From Prorocentrum cordatum (taxonomy: Eukaryota > Sar > Dinophyceae > Prorocentrales > Prorocentraceae): a stretch of 64,000 nt of DNA. Positions 53,580 through 63,746 of this stretch are shown piece after piece. The position numbers and the translations under genes are program-made. The notes beneath the pieces are model-generated. The model was given only the letters and a program-made list of their open reading frames with translations. It did no database searches and was not told where the DNA came from. The DNA lies in NCBI GenBank assembly GCA_963575745.1, contig CAUYUJ010019093.1:332854-396853 (forward strand), given 5' to 3'. Each line of letters starts with the position of its first letter. Position 1 is the first letter of the stretch.

Positions 53580-53995
53580 TCCATCGTACATTAGGCTGCG
53601 TCCGCGCTCTCAGGGCCACGATCGATTCTAAATTACACTAGGCGCTTCCTGGGCCACGATCCCTTGGAAATCACGTTGCGTCCGCTCTCCCTGGGCCACG
53701 ATCCCTTGTGTAAAACAGCGCTGCGTCCGCGCTCCCAGAGCCGCGCTCTCTCGTAAATTGCGCTGCGTAAGGGCCACGTTCCCAAATACATTACGCTGTG
53801 GCCGGGCCCCCCCAGGGCTAGAATCCCTAGTAAATTGCGCTGCGTACGCGCTCCCAGGGCCACGACCCATCGTGCATGACGCTGCGTATGCGCTCCCAAG
53901 GCCACGATCCGACGTAAATTACACTGCGCCCGCTTTTCATGGGCCACAATCCCCTGCAACCTACGCTGCGTCCGCGCTCCCAGGTCACGGGCTCA
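53580..53995. repeat. ~42-bp minisatellite 2
   Basis: Unit: TGCGTCCGCGCTCCCAGGGC, CACGATCC, then a variable TCGTAAATTACGC-like part, about nine copies. On the minus strand it reads as a 14-residue repeat (ALGARTQRN...). Confidence 0.85.
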
Positions 53996-54028
53996 AATCT
54001 GGCGGGCGCAGGCCTGGAAAATGACGGC

Positions 54029-54100
54029 CACGGCGCCCTCTCGAGAATTGAAAACGGACAATTCACTAATCGACGTGTCAGGGTGGGGATTCTGTCCACC
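54029..54100. mobile_element. MITE-A partial copy
   Basis: The right half, including AATCGACGTGTCAGGG and end TCTGTCCACC, matches copies at 27004 and 59894. The left end is missing. Confidence 0.6.
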
Positions 54101-54590
54101 TCCGATACGGGGGGCCTGGACGACCCCCCGTAACGGATGTTGCCGATTCCACAGGTAACAAATCATCTCTGAGCAAACCACCATTCCTTGGTGGAAGCGG
54201 GGGACGGTAGTTCAAAGATGGGGTCCTGAACGATGGGGGCCTAAGGATAGGACGGGATCCAAGGGTGGATTTACGTTGTCTGAGGCACCTCGTCCTTACG
54301 ACTCCATCCCTCAGAACCCCATCTTTGAACCACCGAGGCCGACAAGGGAAGGGCAAGGAAGCACAAAGGCGCATAGCAAGAACCTGCCATTATTAGCGCC
54401 GGCAGCGCGAGACAACATGTCTCGGGTACTCTCTCACAAGCGTGCGAGGAACGGGCTCTCGGTGGGTCTTGTGGCTCAACGTGCCGGCCGACCAGAAGAC
54501 TTGCAAAGCACTGTTTCTCCGCCTGCAGCACCCAAGACGGTCCAAGATATCAACGTGCCAGAGACGGCACAAGTTTTGGCCCAACATGGC
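54101..54590. other. Unique sequence, no gene seen
   Basis: Contains an inverted pair around 54205-54330 (CAAAGATGGGGTCCTGAACG and CCATCTTTGAACC) but no coding signal I trust. Confidence 0.4.
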
Positions 54591-54594
54591 CTCA

Positions 54595-55000
54595 ACAACA
54601 GCCTCGGTCGCCTCCAAGGCGGCCAAGATGGCCCCAAGAGGGCCCCAAGACGGGCCGCGATGCCTCCAACATAGCCCAAGACGACCTCGGGACAGTTCAA
54701 GAGGCCCCAACAAGCCCCTGGAGGGCTCCAAGATGACCCCGAAGGAGGCCAAGACCAGCGTCTGCCCTGTAGTCGATCAACTCATGTTGCATTCTAATTG
54801 TTTCGTGTCGGGCGTCCGAGAGCCGGGTCTTCAATATAGCCCGAAGACGGCCCCGGGCCCCAAGACGCCCCCCCCCCCCCCCCGCAGGCCTCAAGACGGG
54901 CCCAAACGGAGGCCCCAAGGCGGCCCAAGACGCCCCCAAGACGGTCCCACGGACCTCCAAGATGGCCCTGGATCACGCCAAGGAGGCCCCAGGACGGGCG
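54595..55000. repeat. CCAAGA-GGCC minisatellite
   Basis: GGCCCCAAGACGGCC-type repeats with variable spacing. The same motif occurs at 38230-38310 and 58680-58930. A unique piece (54755-54840) interrupts it. Confidence 0.8.
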
Positions 55001-55475
55001 AATGAGGCCCCCAACACACACATCCGAAAAGCCACTACGCCCGCTCTCCCTTCTCCTGAACATGTGTCACTGAACCTCCTCCTCCTCCTCCCCATCCTCC
55101 TCCTCCTCCTCCTCCTCCCCCTTCTCCTCTCCCCCCAAGGGGGGTCAACAGCGTAGTCTAATGGCTGGGCCAGCCTTTCGCCCAGCGTTTAGCAAGATAG
55201 GCGTTTCCAGAAAGGAGGGAGCGGTAGTTCGCCGCAGGCATCTTCGGTATTGAGTATTCGCCAGTTTGCTTTGTCTGTCTCCCTCTAACCTGCGGCGGCG
55301 TATGGCTGGGCAGCGGACACCACGCCAGCAACCTTCAGGCCCACGCCCAACCACACGAATGTCGACTCGTGTGCGCACCACGCCTGCGTGCCGCGGAAGA
55401 GAGGCAGGCACTGGAGGCCCACGTGCGTCAACTCGCTCTCGTCGCTTGCCTGCAGCTGCTCTGGAGGAAGCAAAG
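55001..55475. other. TCC tract and unique sequence
   Basis: (TCC)n at 55075-55130. The minus frame near 55300-55420 (STFVWLGVGLKVAGVVSAA) could be an exon but has no support beyond openness. Confidence 0.35.
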
Positions 55476-55800
55476 CTGCATAAACATGCACTTTCGGAGC
55501 TCCACGCGAATTCCTTGGATCGGCGCTGGGCCGCGCTCCATGGCGCGCGGAGGGCCCAGGTTGAGCAGGGACCGACCGTCTTGGCATTCCTATAGTCATA
55601 CCACGAAATGTTCTAAGAACATTTCGTGGGAACCACAAAAGGTTCTTAGGACATTGTTTGGTAGGCCTACACAGGCGAGCCAGGACGCTTCGCAACTGCT
55701 TGACAAGGGGCGGCGCCGAAGGCGCCGCCAAGGGGGCCCACCGCGGACTTCAAGAATCCGCGCAGACCTCCGACAAGCTATGATTATGTCGGCGTTGCTT
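55476..55800. mobile_element. Fold-back element (MITE-D) with a palindromic core
   Basis: The outer ~60 bases at each side are diverged inverted repeats (left CTCCACGCGAATTCCTTGGA; right GAATCCGCGCAGACC). In the middle, 55601-55629 is a perfect palindrome (CCACGAAATGTTCT arms, 1-base loop). Core and right half recur at 56385-56840. Confidence 0.55.
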
Positions 55801-55849
55801 CGTCGATGCTCGGCGTGCGCGTCCGTGATCTCCTTGTTTGAAGGGGCCC

Positions 55850-55993
55850 AAGGACACACAAAAAACACATACACAAATAAAACATCCCTATATTTCCCCA
55901 TGTTTTTTGCTGTTCGTCTCCCCCCCACTTCCCATATTACCCATATTTTCATGGGAATCGACGATTAATTGTGTCTGTGTGTTTTTTCCCTCC
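55850..55993. repeat. ~140-bp dispersed repeat, copy 1
   Basis: From GGACACACAAAAAACACATA to GGAATCGACGATTAATTGTG and GTTTTTTCCCTCCTG. Matches 59253-59400. Confidence 0.75.
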
Positions 55994-56006
55994 TGATTGT
56001 TGGACG

Positions 56007-56170
56007 CCCAGAATGGGTACGCAAAACAGCACCACGATCCCCAACAACAGATGTCATCCAACACCGACAACGGCCGCGGAATGGCGGGCGGCTGTCTGTC
56101 TCAAATGGACAGCGTCCGCGGCGACACCGACAGCGAGCCCTCTCCAACATGGACGAGAACGACTGCCAAT
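56007..56170. mobile_element. MITE-B copy 2, right end lost
   Basis: Left end TTGGACGCCCAGAATGGGTA and the body (CGGCGACACCGACAGCGAGC) match 27177 and 61819. No right terminal repeat. Confidence 0.6.
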
Positions 56171-56384
56171 CCTCGTGCGCCTTTCGGTGAGACGCAAGAC
56201 TCGGATTCGGGGGAATCGGTCTGGCCTGACGGGGCCCTCAGAAAAACCGACGAGGCCCAACCTGAAAGTCGACTCGAGCTCCCGACTCAAGCGTCCCACA
56301 CCGGCACAATTCGGGACGGACCCGGCACACTTCGGGACGGGCCCGACCACTGTCTCCGTATCCATTTCGGACCCCGCACCCTGG

Positions 56385-56840
56385 AGCAGGGGCCGGCCGT
56401 CCCAGCATTCCTATAGGCCTATAGGTCCACCACGACATGTTCTTAGAACTCCAAAAAAGTTCTCATAACGAAAACAAGGTTCTGAGAACATGAGCCCGAT
56501 GTGTTAAAACAGGACGGTCTCGAAACAAATGCTCGACGAACGTGTCGTGCAGACCACGGAATGCTCTCTTAGAACATGCTGTGGTGGGCCTTTAACCGAG
56601 CCAGGACGCTTCGCCACTGCTTGACACCCCTCAAATCTACAACTGGAGGAAGCCCACGGAGCGCCAGGGAGGGGGGCCCAGCGCGGATCCAAGTGATCCG
56701 CGCGGAGCGCCAACAGTTTATGTTCATGGCGTCTTCTCTTCTTCGATCCTTCTGCAACTGGAAGTAATCCACGGAGCGCCAGGGAGGGGGGCCCAGCGCG
56801 GATCCAAGAGATCCGCGCAGAGCGCCAAAAGTTTATGTGT
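56385..56840. repeat. MITE-D relatives with a 119-bp tandem duplication
   Basis: GAGCAGGGGCCGGCCGTCCC, a TTCTTAGAAC palindrome and GAGCCAGGACGCTTCGCCAC are shared with 55563-55705. A ~119-bp unit (CAACTGGA, CACGGAGCGCCAGGGAGGGG, GATCCAAG-GATCCGCGC, GTTTATG) is tandem at 56638 and 56756, and a third start lies at 56957. Confidence 0.7.
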
Positions 56841-57045
56841 ATTGAATCTGCTTTGTCCGATCCCTATCCCCAACGGCGTGGCCTGGGCCCCACTGGCCGA
56901 TTTGCCCGGGATGGGGATGGGGGTCGGATAAACGATACTGATTCGATCCTTCTGCAACTGGAAGAAGCCCACGGAGCTGCCCGGCCACAGCGACCTCGGG
57001 AGCGGCCAAGAGTGGGGTGTCCAAGGGGGGGGGGGTGCAAATCAT

Positions 57046-57190
57046 GACCGGCGGCATGTGCGCGGCCCAGCGGGGGGGCCAGGGACGTAGTGAAACAAGA
57101 AGAGGCGCCATGAAATCTGGGAAATATCATGGCCCCCGCCATGATGTTCCCCCCCCCCCCTAGTCATCACCCCCATCTTTTCCGCCCCCG
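57046..57190. repeat. Dispersed repeat with ATCATGGC palindrome, copy 1
   Basis: GGCGGCATGTGCGCGGCCC to ATATCATGGCCCCCGCCATG and a C-run. Matches 61498-61640. The stretch 57191-57370 is unique and GC-rich. Confidence 0.75.
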
Positions 57191-57370
57191 ACGACCGCGA
57201 GAACTTCTGCACCGAGGAGCTCGCCGCGGGGCTGCCTTGCGGGGGGCCCTCGCTCAGGGCGGAGTCCAGCGACGCGCGCCGCCTTCTGCGGGGGGCCCCC
57301 AGAAGCTGCCGGCACAGCCACACTCTCGGGCATTGTCAGGACTAGGCTTCGTGGAAGGACCGGTTTTCGT

Positions 57371-57543
57371 GTTGACTACCTACCAGACCACCCCAACCCA
57401 ACCCGAAGACCCGAATTTCGGGTTGGGGGGGGTAAGGGTTCCACACATGTTTTCTCTATGTTTCCCGACCCCCCCCCCACTGGAAATCGAGGGTAAATCT
57501 GAGCCTTCGGGTTGGGTTGGGGTGGTTTGGTGGGTGGTGACGT
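57371..57543. mobile_element. 173-bp hairpin element
   Basis: ACCAGACCACCCCAACCCAA and seven more bases pair with the right arm at 57505-57531 (26/27). Weaker pairing continues outward to 57371 and 57543. The loop holds unique sequence. Confidence 0.75.
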
Positions 57544-57800
57544 GTTGGGTCGGGCGCGTCCCCCCACAGGCGGATCTCGGACGAAACATAACAAATGCGC
57601 AAACATGCTCGAACATAATCAAAAATAAGAGACATGATTCCCCTGAGTATCTTTTCCCATTTGGGAAATTTCCTCCTGTAGAGGGACATGCCCGACTGAA
57701 ATTTAGTGGGAGGACCGGGTCAAAGGGACCTGGTTTAAGGGAGTGTGCTTGGGGACGCCTCCGCCGCCCCATTCCGCTAACCAGATCTGCGGCCACCTGG

Positions 57801-57801
<1 letters not shown>
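57544..57801. other. Unique sequence, no gene seen
   Basis: Carries GTAGAGGGACATGCCCGACT (57677), repeated at 61420. Otherwise unremarkable. Confidence 0.4.

Positions 57802-57836
<35 letters not shown>
57802..57836. repeat. (CA)n microsatellite
   Basis: About 17 CA units. Confidence 0.95.
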
Positions 57837-57837
<1 letters not shown>

Positions 57838-57949
57838 GATACGACAGACCTGGCATCCTGTTTTTGTCCGGCATTTTCCGTGTGTTGGCTTGGCGGCCAG
57901 GGGCCCTGGCTATCCTGGCACTCCCCGGACCTCTCCTGGGGTGCGTCTG

Positions 57950-58350
57950 CCAAGGATTTCGAGGCGAATCCAGCTGTGGCCACAAGGGCCTCCCAGAATC
58001 CCCCAAACAGGCGAAAACGAGGCAAGGGTAGTGGCATCGATACTGCGACCCAACGATGAAACAAACACATTCGGCAAAGGCGAATAATGCCAACTGTCTC
58101 GTGTGGGTCGCTGGCTGTAGCCTGCCGGCCTCCACCGCGACGACGACGACAGACAAGGGATACATTGTCCATCGTCCATTCCCTCAATGGGGCGCTACGC
58201 GGGGACTTCTTCTCCGCTTGGTCGCATGACCGACACCGCTACTCCACGGACCTATCCCAAGGTGCGTTCTGACTAGAATTTCGAGGCGAATCCAGCTGTG
58301 GCGACGAGGGCTTCCCAAAAGCAGCACCAAAGAGGCGAAAACGAGGCAAG
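57950..58350. repeat. Direct duplication of a ~75-bp segment
   Basis: TTTCGAGGCGAATCCAGCTG ... AGGCGAAAACGAGGCAAGGG occurs at 57957-58028 and 58279-58350. The sequence between is unique. From 58351 to 58680 nothing is recognised. Confidence 0.75.
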
Positions 58351-58679
58351 GGACAAAGGTATCGGCACCTTTCCCATACCGTTTCCCGACATTACGGGGT
58401 CCACGGATGTCCCGACCATTTCCCCAGGGCATGCTTTTCATCCCGAGTCCTTGAATCCCACCAGCACTTTGGGCGTCGGTGGTTTAGGGCGTTTCCTCTT
58501 CCACCCCTCCCTCTTCCTCTTCGGGGCGTGGACCTGGACGGGAGGGCCGCGGGTAGTTAGAGCGTCCAAAACGGCCTCGGCGAGGAAGCCAAAATCATTG
58601 ATTTTACTTCGGTTTTGGCGCAATGTTGGCCTGTGGGGGGGGGCGTAATTAAGGACCCCCCCTTCGTTGACCGATCTCC

Positions 58680-59135
58680 TCCAAGATGGCTCCAAGAAGC
58701 GCCCAGGAGGCCCCAAGAGGTCCCAAGATGGCCCCAAGATGGCCCCAAGAGGCCCCCAAAAAGCCCCCAGGAAGCCCCCAAGAAGACACTAAGCGGCCCA
58801 AAGAGCCCATCCCCGAGGCACCCAAGACCCCGAAGAGACCCCCAGGATCGCCAAGAGACCCCCAAGACGTCCCAAGAGGCCACCAAGAATCGCCCAAGAG
58901 ATACCCCAAGAGGCTCCGAGAGGCATCCAAGAGACCCCTGGCCCTTGTGCTTGCCCTCCTCCTCCTCCTCCTCCTCCTCCTCCTCCTGTTCCTCCTTCCT
59001 GCTCCTACTCCGTCTTTTCCTCCTCCTCCTCCTCCTCCTCCTCCTCCTCCTCCTCCGCCTCCTCCTCATCCTATTCATCCTCCTTCTTCCCACTCCCTCA
59101 TCCATCCATCCATCCACCTCCTTCTTCTCCTCCTC
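58680..59135. repeat. CCAAGA-GGCC minisatellite followed by (TCC)n
   Basis: CCCCAAGATGG/CCCCCAAGA repeats to 58930, then TCC runs to about 59130. Same motif as 38230 and 54595. Confidence 0.85.
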
Positions 59136-59840
59136 ACTCCTTTGCACGGTTCGGCCGTCCTCCTCTTTGCTGCCGCACTTCCCTGGTCACCTCAACTCGC
59201 CTGGACATCGTTTCGGAAAGGGCTGGCGGGGATATTTTGAAAAAGGGGCCCCAAGACACACAAATAAATACACACAAATAAAAATTCCCCATATTTTCGC
59301 ATATTTCCTGGGTTGTTGTCTTCCCTCCACTTCCCGTCGTTTCCGATATTTTCCTTGGAATCGACGATTAAGTGTGTCTGTGTGTGTGTTTTCCCTTCCT
59401 GCTATTTTTTTGTCGCGGCCGCAAGCGAAAACGCAGGAGGCGTCCGACTGGCGGGGATACTTTCTTGACTGGCGGATCCAAAGAAGAGTCCAAGAAGCGG
59501 GGCAAGCACGTCTGGGGCACAGGCGAGATAATTGGTTACGAAGGCGCCTAGGCCGAAGCAGCAAGTGCACCTGCAAGAGGCAAAATGCCCCCCATTACGA
59601 TGCAAGCGACCCAAGAAAGGGGACGCAAACACCAGACTGGAGTAGACGGTGGGAAGTCGCACAATGGCGCCAGCTCAAACCGTACTGTCCAGAGAGCGCA
59701 GGTTAGGGCCACTGGCGGGGATACGCGAAGCGTCTAGAACTTGTTCGACGGTCTCGAGACCCCGCGAAGGCCCCCGGGGGCCGAAAACGACCGATGAACC
59801 TCCCGTCGTGCTTTTGTCCGAGGCGCCGACATGGGAGCCG
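59136..59840. other. ~140-bp dispersed repeat copy 2 and unique sequence
   Basis: 59253-59400 matches 55850-55993. TGGCGGGGATA occurs at 59224, 59450 and 59713. No gene recognised. An AT microsatellite follows at about 59845-59890. Confidence 0.55.
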
Positions 59841-59893
59841 CACGTATTAATTATATACATGTATGTGTATATATATATATACACATATATCGG

Positions 59894-60055
59894 CGGTGGA
59901 CAAAACTCCCTTTAGTAAACCTCCCCTTAGTGAAAAAGACCTAGGGCAGAAATCGACGGACCTGGACCCGCAAAAATGACGGCCGCGACGCCCTCTCGCG
60001 AACCGAAAACAGCCAATTCCTCAATCGACGTGTCAGGGCAGGAGGTCTGTCCACC
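59894..60055. mobile_element. MITE-A copy 2 (162 bp)
   Basis: Ends GGTGGACA / TGTCCACC are perfect 8-bp inverted repeats. The body matches 27004-27164 closely. Confidence 0.7.
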
Positions 60056-60893
60056 CCCCCTATATAGGACAAGTAATACACTGAAGATATGCAAGCCGTC
60101 GCCCGCAGCATAATGTATTGTTGTTGAACGCTTCACGTTTGCGATCTTGGCCTGGGGAATGTACTGAGAGCTGTGGCGTTTGCGAACAGAGTCTCATGGT
60201 CATGTCCCTGTCCCTGGAGCATGTCTGGACACGTTGTCTTTGGCATGCTGCCCGGCACACACGTCGAGCCCGTAGCGCCAGCATGCACGCCGCACAACAG
60301 AAGTAGCAGCGGCGTGAAACAAGGTCAGCAAAACAACCGCGGCAAATGCAAAACGCACAAGGACCCCAGGCCTCACGACACGGCATAGGGCCGAGTACGG
60401 CTGCAGCCTGACCATCGAATAAAAAAAGGAGAAAGGCCGACTGGGGCTCATGTATGAATACCTTCATGAAACTTTCAGGAACCGCGCGATTTCTTCGAAG
60501 TGGGCTGAACCGCCCCTCTCTGGCGCCCGGAGCGCCCCAGGGGCGGCGCCAGAGGGCCGCTTGCGGGGCCAAGCTGCGATTCAAGACACCATCGCGGAGC
60601 TCCGACAGTTGATGTTTATGCGGTTTTGTCAGCTTCGGAAGAAGGCCCACCAGGGCGCGCATGTCTGGGTTCGCTTGCGAGCGAGGGATGAAAGTGAGAA
60701 GAAGGAGGCCGTCACAGAAGGCGGCGAGGCTTCTCAGAAACCCTCCGGCCTTCTGAGCAGTGCTCTGTGTCTTCGGGGAAGGCTTACGGAACTGCTCATA
60801 AGGCTGGAAGCCTTCCGAACCCTCTGAGAAGGCCCGCCCCCTCTGCCTTCCCCCTCTGGGCCTCGCCGCCGACGGGTACCTTTTTTTTCTGAC
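60056..60893. other. Unique sequence with a GCCTTCT-rich dispersed repeat
   Basis: 60690-60860 resembles 62395-62580 (GAAGGC, CTTCTCAGAAACC, TCTTCGGGGAAGGC, CTTCTGAGAAGG). The minus frame 60200-60450 contains LVRFAFAAVVLLTLFHAAAT, a possible membrane segment, but no splice or start evidence. Confidence 0.4.
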
Positions 60894-60990
60894 GCACGAA
60901 CAGCACACACCCCTACCCATAGGGGGGACGCATGGGGCTATGGGTGCGTGCTGTCAAGGGTCCCCGCTCAAATGAGAGTCTCTCTAGGGG
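60894..60990. mobile_element. Half copy of the fold-back element at 63456
   Basis: CACACACCCCTACCCATAGG and GGCTATGGGTGCGTGCTGTC match the left arm of 63456-63619. Confidence 0.6.
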
Positions 60991-61060
60991 TCCGGCAACC
61001 CACAACTGGGTCAATGAACCCCACGCTCTGCATGATCCTGCAGGACCTTCGAAAAAGAAA

Positions 61061-61186
61061 ACGCGCCATACACATAAACGTTTGGCACTCCAAGCGGAAT
61101 TCTTGGATCTGGCACAGCCAGGGGGAGCCCAGTGTCGATCCAAGCAATCCGCACGGAGCGCCAAACATTTATGTTCATGGCGTGTT
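61061..61186. mobile_element. ~126-bp hairpin element
   Basis: The arm from ACGCGCCATACACATAAACG through TTTGGCACTCC to TTCTTGGATC pairs with the right half with few mismatches. The unit is shared with the MITE-D pieces at 55490 and 56640-56835. It is flanked by a duplicated GCTCTGCATGATCCTGCAGG (61025 and 61231). Confidence 0.8.
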
Positions 61187-61497
61187 CATTCTCCGAGACA
61201 ACCCGCACCCGGGTCAATAAACTCCTGGCTCTGCATGATCCTGCAGGATCAGGTGCTCTGGCTGACCCCCGTTCGCGGTAGGTCGGGCATGTCCTCACAA
61301 AGGCGTGCTTTCTGGAATAATAAAACATTGCTAACACATACTCCAAACCATTCTAAGGAGCACGACCAATGGTCACCTGACTATCTTGTTTACAACTCTT
61401 GAACATCGTGTCTCTTGTAGAGGGACATGCCCGACTGAACGTCTGCATGAAGCCCCGTCTCCTGCCGGGGGCGTTCAAGAGGGGGGCGCCAAAGATG

Positions 61498-61640
61498 GCT
61501 GGCGGCACGTGCGCGGCCCGAGTGGGGGGGGGCCAGGGGAGCCTTTTGAAATACGAAGAGGAGCCATGCAACCTGGGGAGATATCATGGCCCCCGCCATG
61601 ATATCCCCCCCCCAAGTCATCCCCCCCCTATTCTTGGCGG
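61498..61640. repeat. Dispersed repeat with ATCATGGC palindrome, copy 2
   Basis: Matches 57046-57190. Centre 61580-61605 is a perfect palindrome with GATATCATGGC arms and a CCCC loop. From 61641 to 61818 nothing else is recognised. Confidence 0.75.
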
Positions 61641-61818
61641 CGCGCACAAGGGGGTGGAGGGAGGGGGATGTTTTTTTGTTGGAAGGAGGCCGCACTCATC
61701 GTTGTTTGATACTAGCTCCCTGCATTTCTAATACAGGATCCGCACGCGGAGCATGTATGAAAAACGGCACTGCATAGTGGAGCGCGCTCGGCGAGACCTC
61801 GAGCCCCCGCCCTCCCCT

Positions 61819-62020
61819 TTGGACACCCGAACTGGGTACCGAAAGAATGAGTACAATGCCCGACAACAAATGTTGTCCCAAACCAACAGCGGCCGCTGTT
61901 GGGCAGGCGGCCTTCTGTCTCAAATGGACACAGGCCGCGGCGGCGCGGACAGCGAGCCCTGTTCAGAATGAACAGGAACTGCTGTTGGGCATTGTACCCA
62001 TTCTTTCCGTGCCCATCTCG
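61819..62020. mobile_element. MITE-B copy 3 (~200 bp)
   Basis: Left end TTGGACACCCGAACTGGGTA with GAAAGAATGAGTACAATGCC; the right end is the inverted counterpart (GGCATTGTACCCATTCTTTC, CGTGCCCAT). Terminal repeats are about 38 bp. Confidence 0.75.
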
Positions 62021-63090
62021 TTCGCGCAGATCCCCGGAGCCTCCACGTGCCGGCGCCCTCGGCGCTCCCGGCCGCGGGCCCGCCAGCGCGGCGGGCGCGC
62101 CCGGCCGCGGCGGGCGGCGAGGGCGAGCGCCCCCGCGGCGCGTCCGCCCGCGGGCCAGCGGCCGGCGCGCCTGTTGGGGAGCTTTCGGCGGCGAAGGGCG
62201 CGAGGCTCTCGAGGGAGGGTCGAGGGTCGAGCCTCTCGAGGGATCGAGGGATCGGGGATCGGAGATCGAGGCGCTGCTCGAGGCACTGCCCGGAGCGCAC
62301 TGGGGGGGGGGAGCGTTACGTCATAGCGGGGGGGGGAGCGGGGGCCATGACGCCCGTCATGCCCCAAGCAATAAAGAAATGGCCTCCAGGATCGAGGAGA
62401 AGGAGGAAGGCCTTCTCGGAGGGCGGCGGGACTTCTCGGAGGCCCTCGCGACCTTGCGACAAGTTGTCTCCTCGTCTTCGGGGAAGGCGTAGGAAGCTTC
62501 TCGGAAGGCCGGGGGACTTCCGAGCCTTCTGAGAAGGTCCGCCACTTCTCACTTCCCCCCCTCGCTCGCCGCCGAGAACTAGAGGGCAGAAAATCCAACC
62601 CCATCATAATCACCCCGACACGCGAAACCGCTTAGCAAACGCACCTACAGAAGGTGTCGAAGAGGGCAAGGCTGTTTAATAAACGCCCAAAGGCGTTTAG
62701 TAAACGCCACAGATCGGGTCCGGGTGGTCGTTCCTCCATTGAGGAACCGCGAGCATGGCGTGGCGACGCGCGGCGAAGATACCCGCAGTCAGGAGGAGAG
62801 AAGCCCAGGCGGAATGCCGGGGGGCTGCTGGTATCAGGGACGATGAATGCGAAGCGAGGTCCCTGTTTGGCCCCGAGAGAGCCTGCGTGCACGAAGAGGG
62901 CCAGATTAGCAGCCATGGAAGGACCTACGGAACAGCAGGCCCCCTCCGAACCCCACGCGGTCCTTCTTTCAACATCTTGGCTGTACATCCAGGCGGAGAC
63001 CGAGCCCTGCGCGCGGACTTACTCCGCGCGGATGTCGCATCCTACCAGGAGGGGCTCGATCCGCATGGGCGAAGGCCGAGCACTCCCTAT
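62021..63090. other. GC-rich unique sequence; dispersed repeat at 62395-62580
   Basis: Contains the GCCTTCT-rich repeat shared with 60690-60860 and a small palindrome near 62692-62708 (GGCGTTTAGTAAACGCC). Open frames on both strands; none convincing. Confidence 0.4.
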
Positions 63091-63095
63091 CTTGC

Positions 63096-63216
63096 CGTCG
63101 CTCGAACGTCCATTTCCCGTGCATGTTTGCGGTTTCGTGCGTATTTTTTTTTGCTCGATGGTCCAGGATGGTCCTCGATGGTCCTCGCCGAGAAAAAATG
63201 CACACGTCCGAGCAAT
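63096..63216. mobile_element. MITE-C copy 2 (~120 bp)
   Basis: Ends GTCGCTCGAACG / CGTCCGAGCAAT. The body GTTTCGTGCGT and GATGGTCCTCGCCGAGA matches 63626-63746 and 28431-28540. Confidence 0.7.
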
Positions 63217-63455
63217 GCCAAGCTGCTGACTCTCGTCGCACAGACTCCGCGTGTCTCCGCGCCCTCGCGGCCTGGACTCCGCAACACGATCCCGCGGAGC
63301 ACGCGGTCGCACGGACACCTTCCGCGCCAGGGGGGGGCATCCGCGACAAAAAAAAAGCGCCTTATGTCTGCTGGGCCGCGGCCACGAGCCCCAGCTCGCG
63401 AAGGCCGTGGATGCGGAGATGTGTTTTTTCACCCACGAGATTTGACGAACGAACA

Positions 63456-63619
63456 ACACACACCCATACCCAGAAGGGGGTCGTTGGGAGGAGGACTGGC
63501 TATGGGCATGGGTGCGGGCTGTCGGACCCCAGGGAACGCTCCCGTTCGAGCGGGGACCCCCATCCGACAACACGCACCCATAGCCCTTTTTCCGACCCCC
63601 TATGGGTATGGGTGTGTGT
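63456..63619. mobile_element. 164-bp fold-back element, ~80-bp arms
   Basis: ACACACACCCATACCCA on the left is mirrored by TGGGTATGGGTGTGTGT on the right, and pairing continues inward (GGCTATGGGCATGGGTGCGG with its complement). It is directly adjacent to MITE-C copy 3. Confidence 0.8.
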
Positions 63620-63625
63620 CTGGCC

Positions 63626-63746
63626 ATCGCTCGGACGTCCATTCCTTGTGTTTTTGTTTCGGTTTCGTGCGTGGCCGTTTCGCCACATGATCAAGGATGC
63701 TCCTCGATGGTCCCCGCCGAGAGAAAAATGCACCCGTCCGAGCGAT
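63626..63746. mobile_element. MITE-C copy 3 (121 bp), reference copy
   Basis: Perfect 12-bp terminal inverted repeats, ATCGCTCGGACG (63626) and CGTCCGAGCGAT (63746). From 63747 to 64000 nothing is recognised. Confidence 0.8.

Noticed and set aside
53164-53641. Overlapping ~150-codon frames on both strands
   Set aside because: All derive from the GGGACGTGCCA minisatellite.
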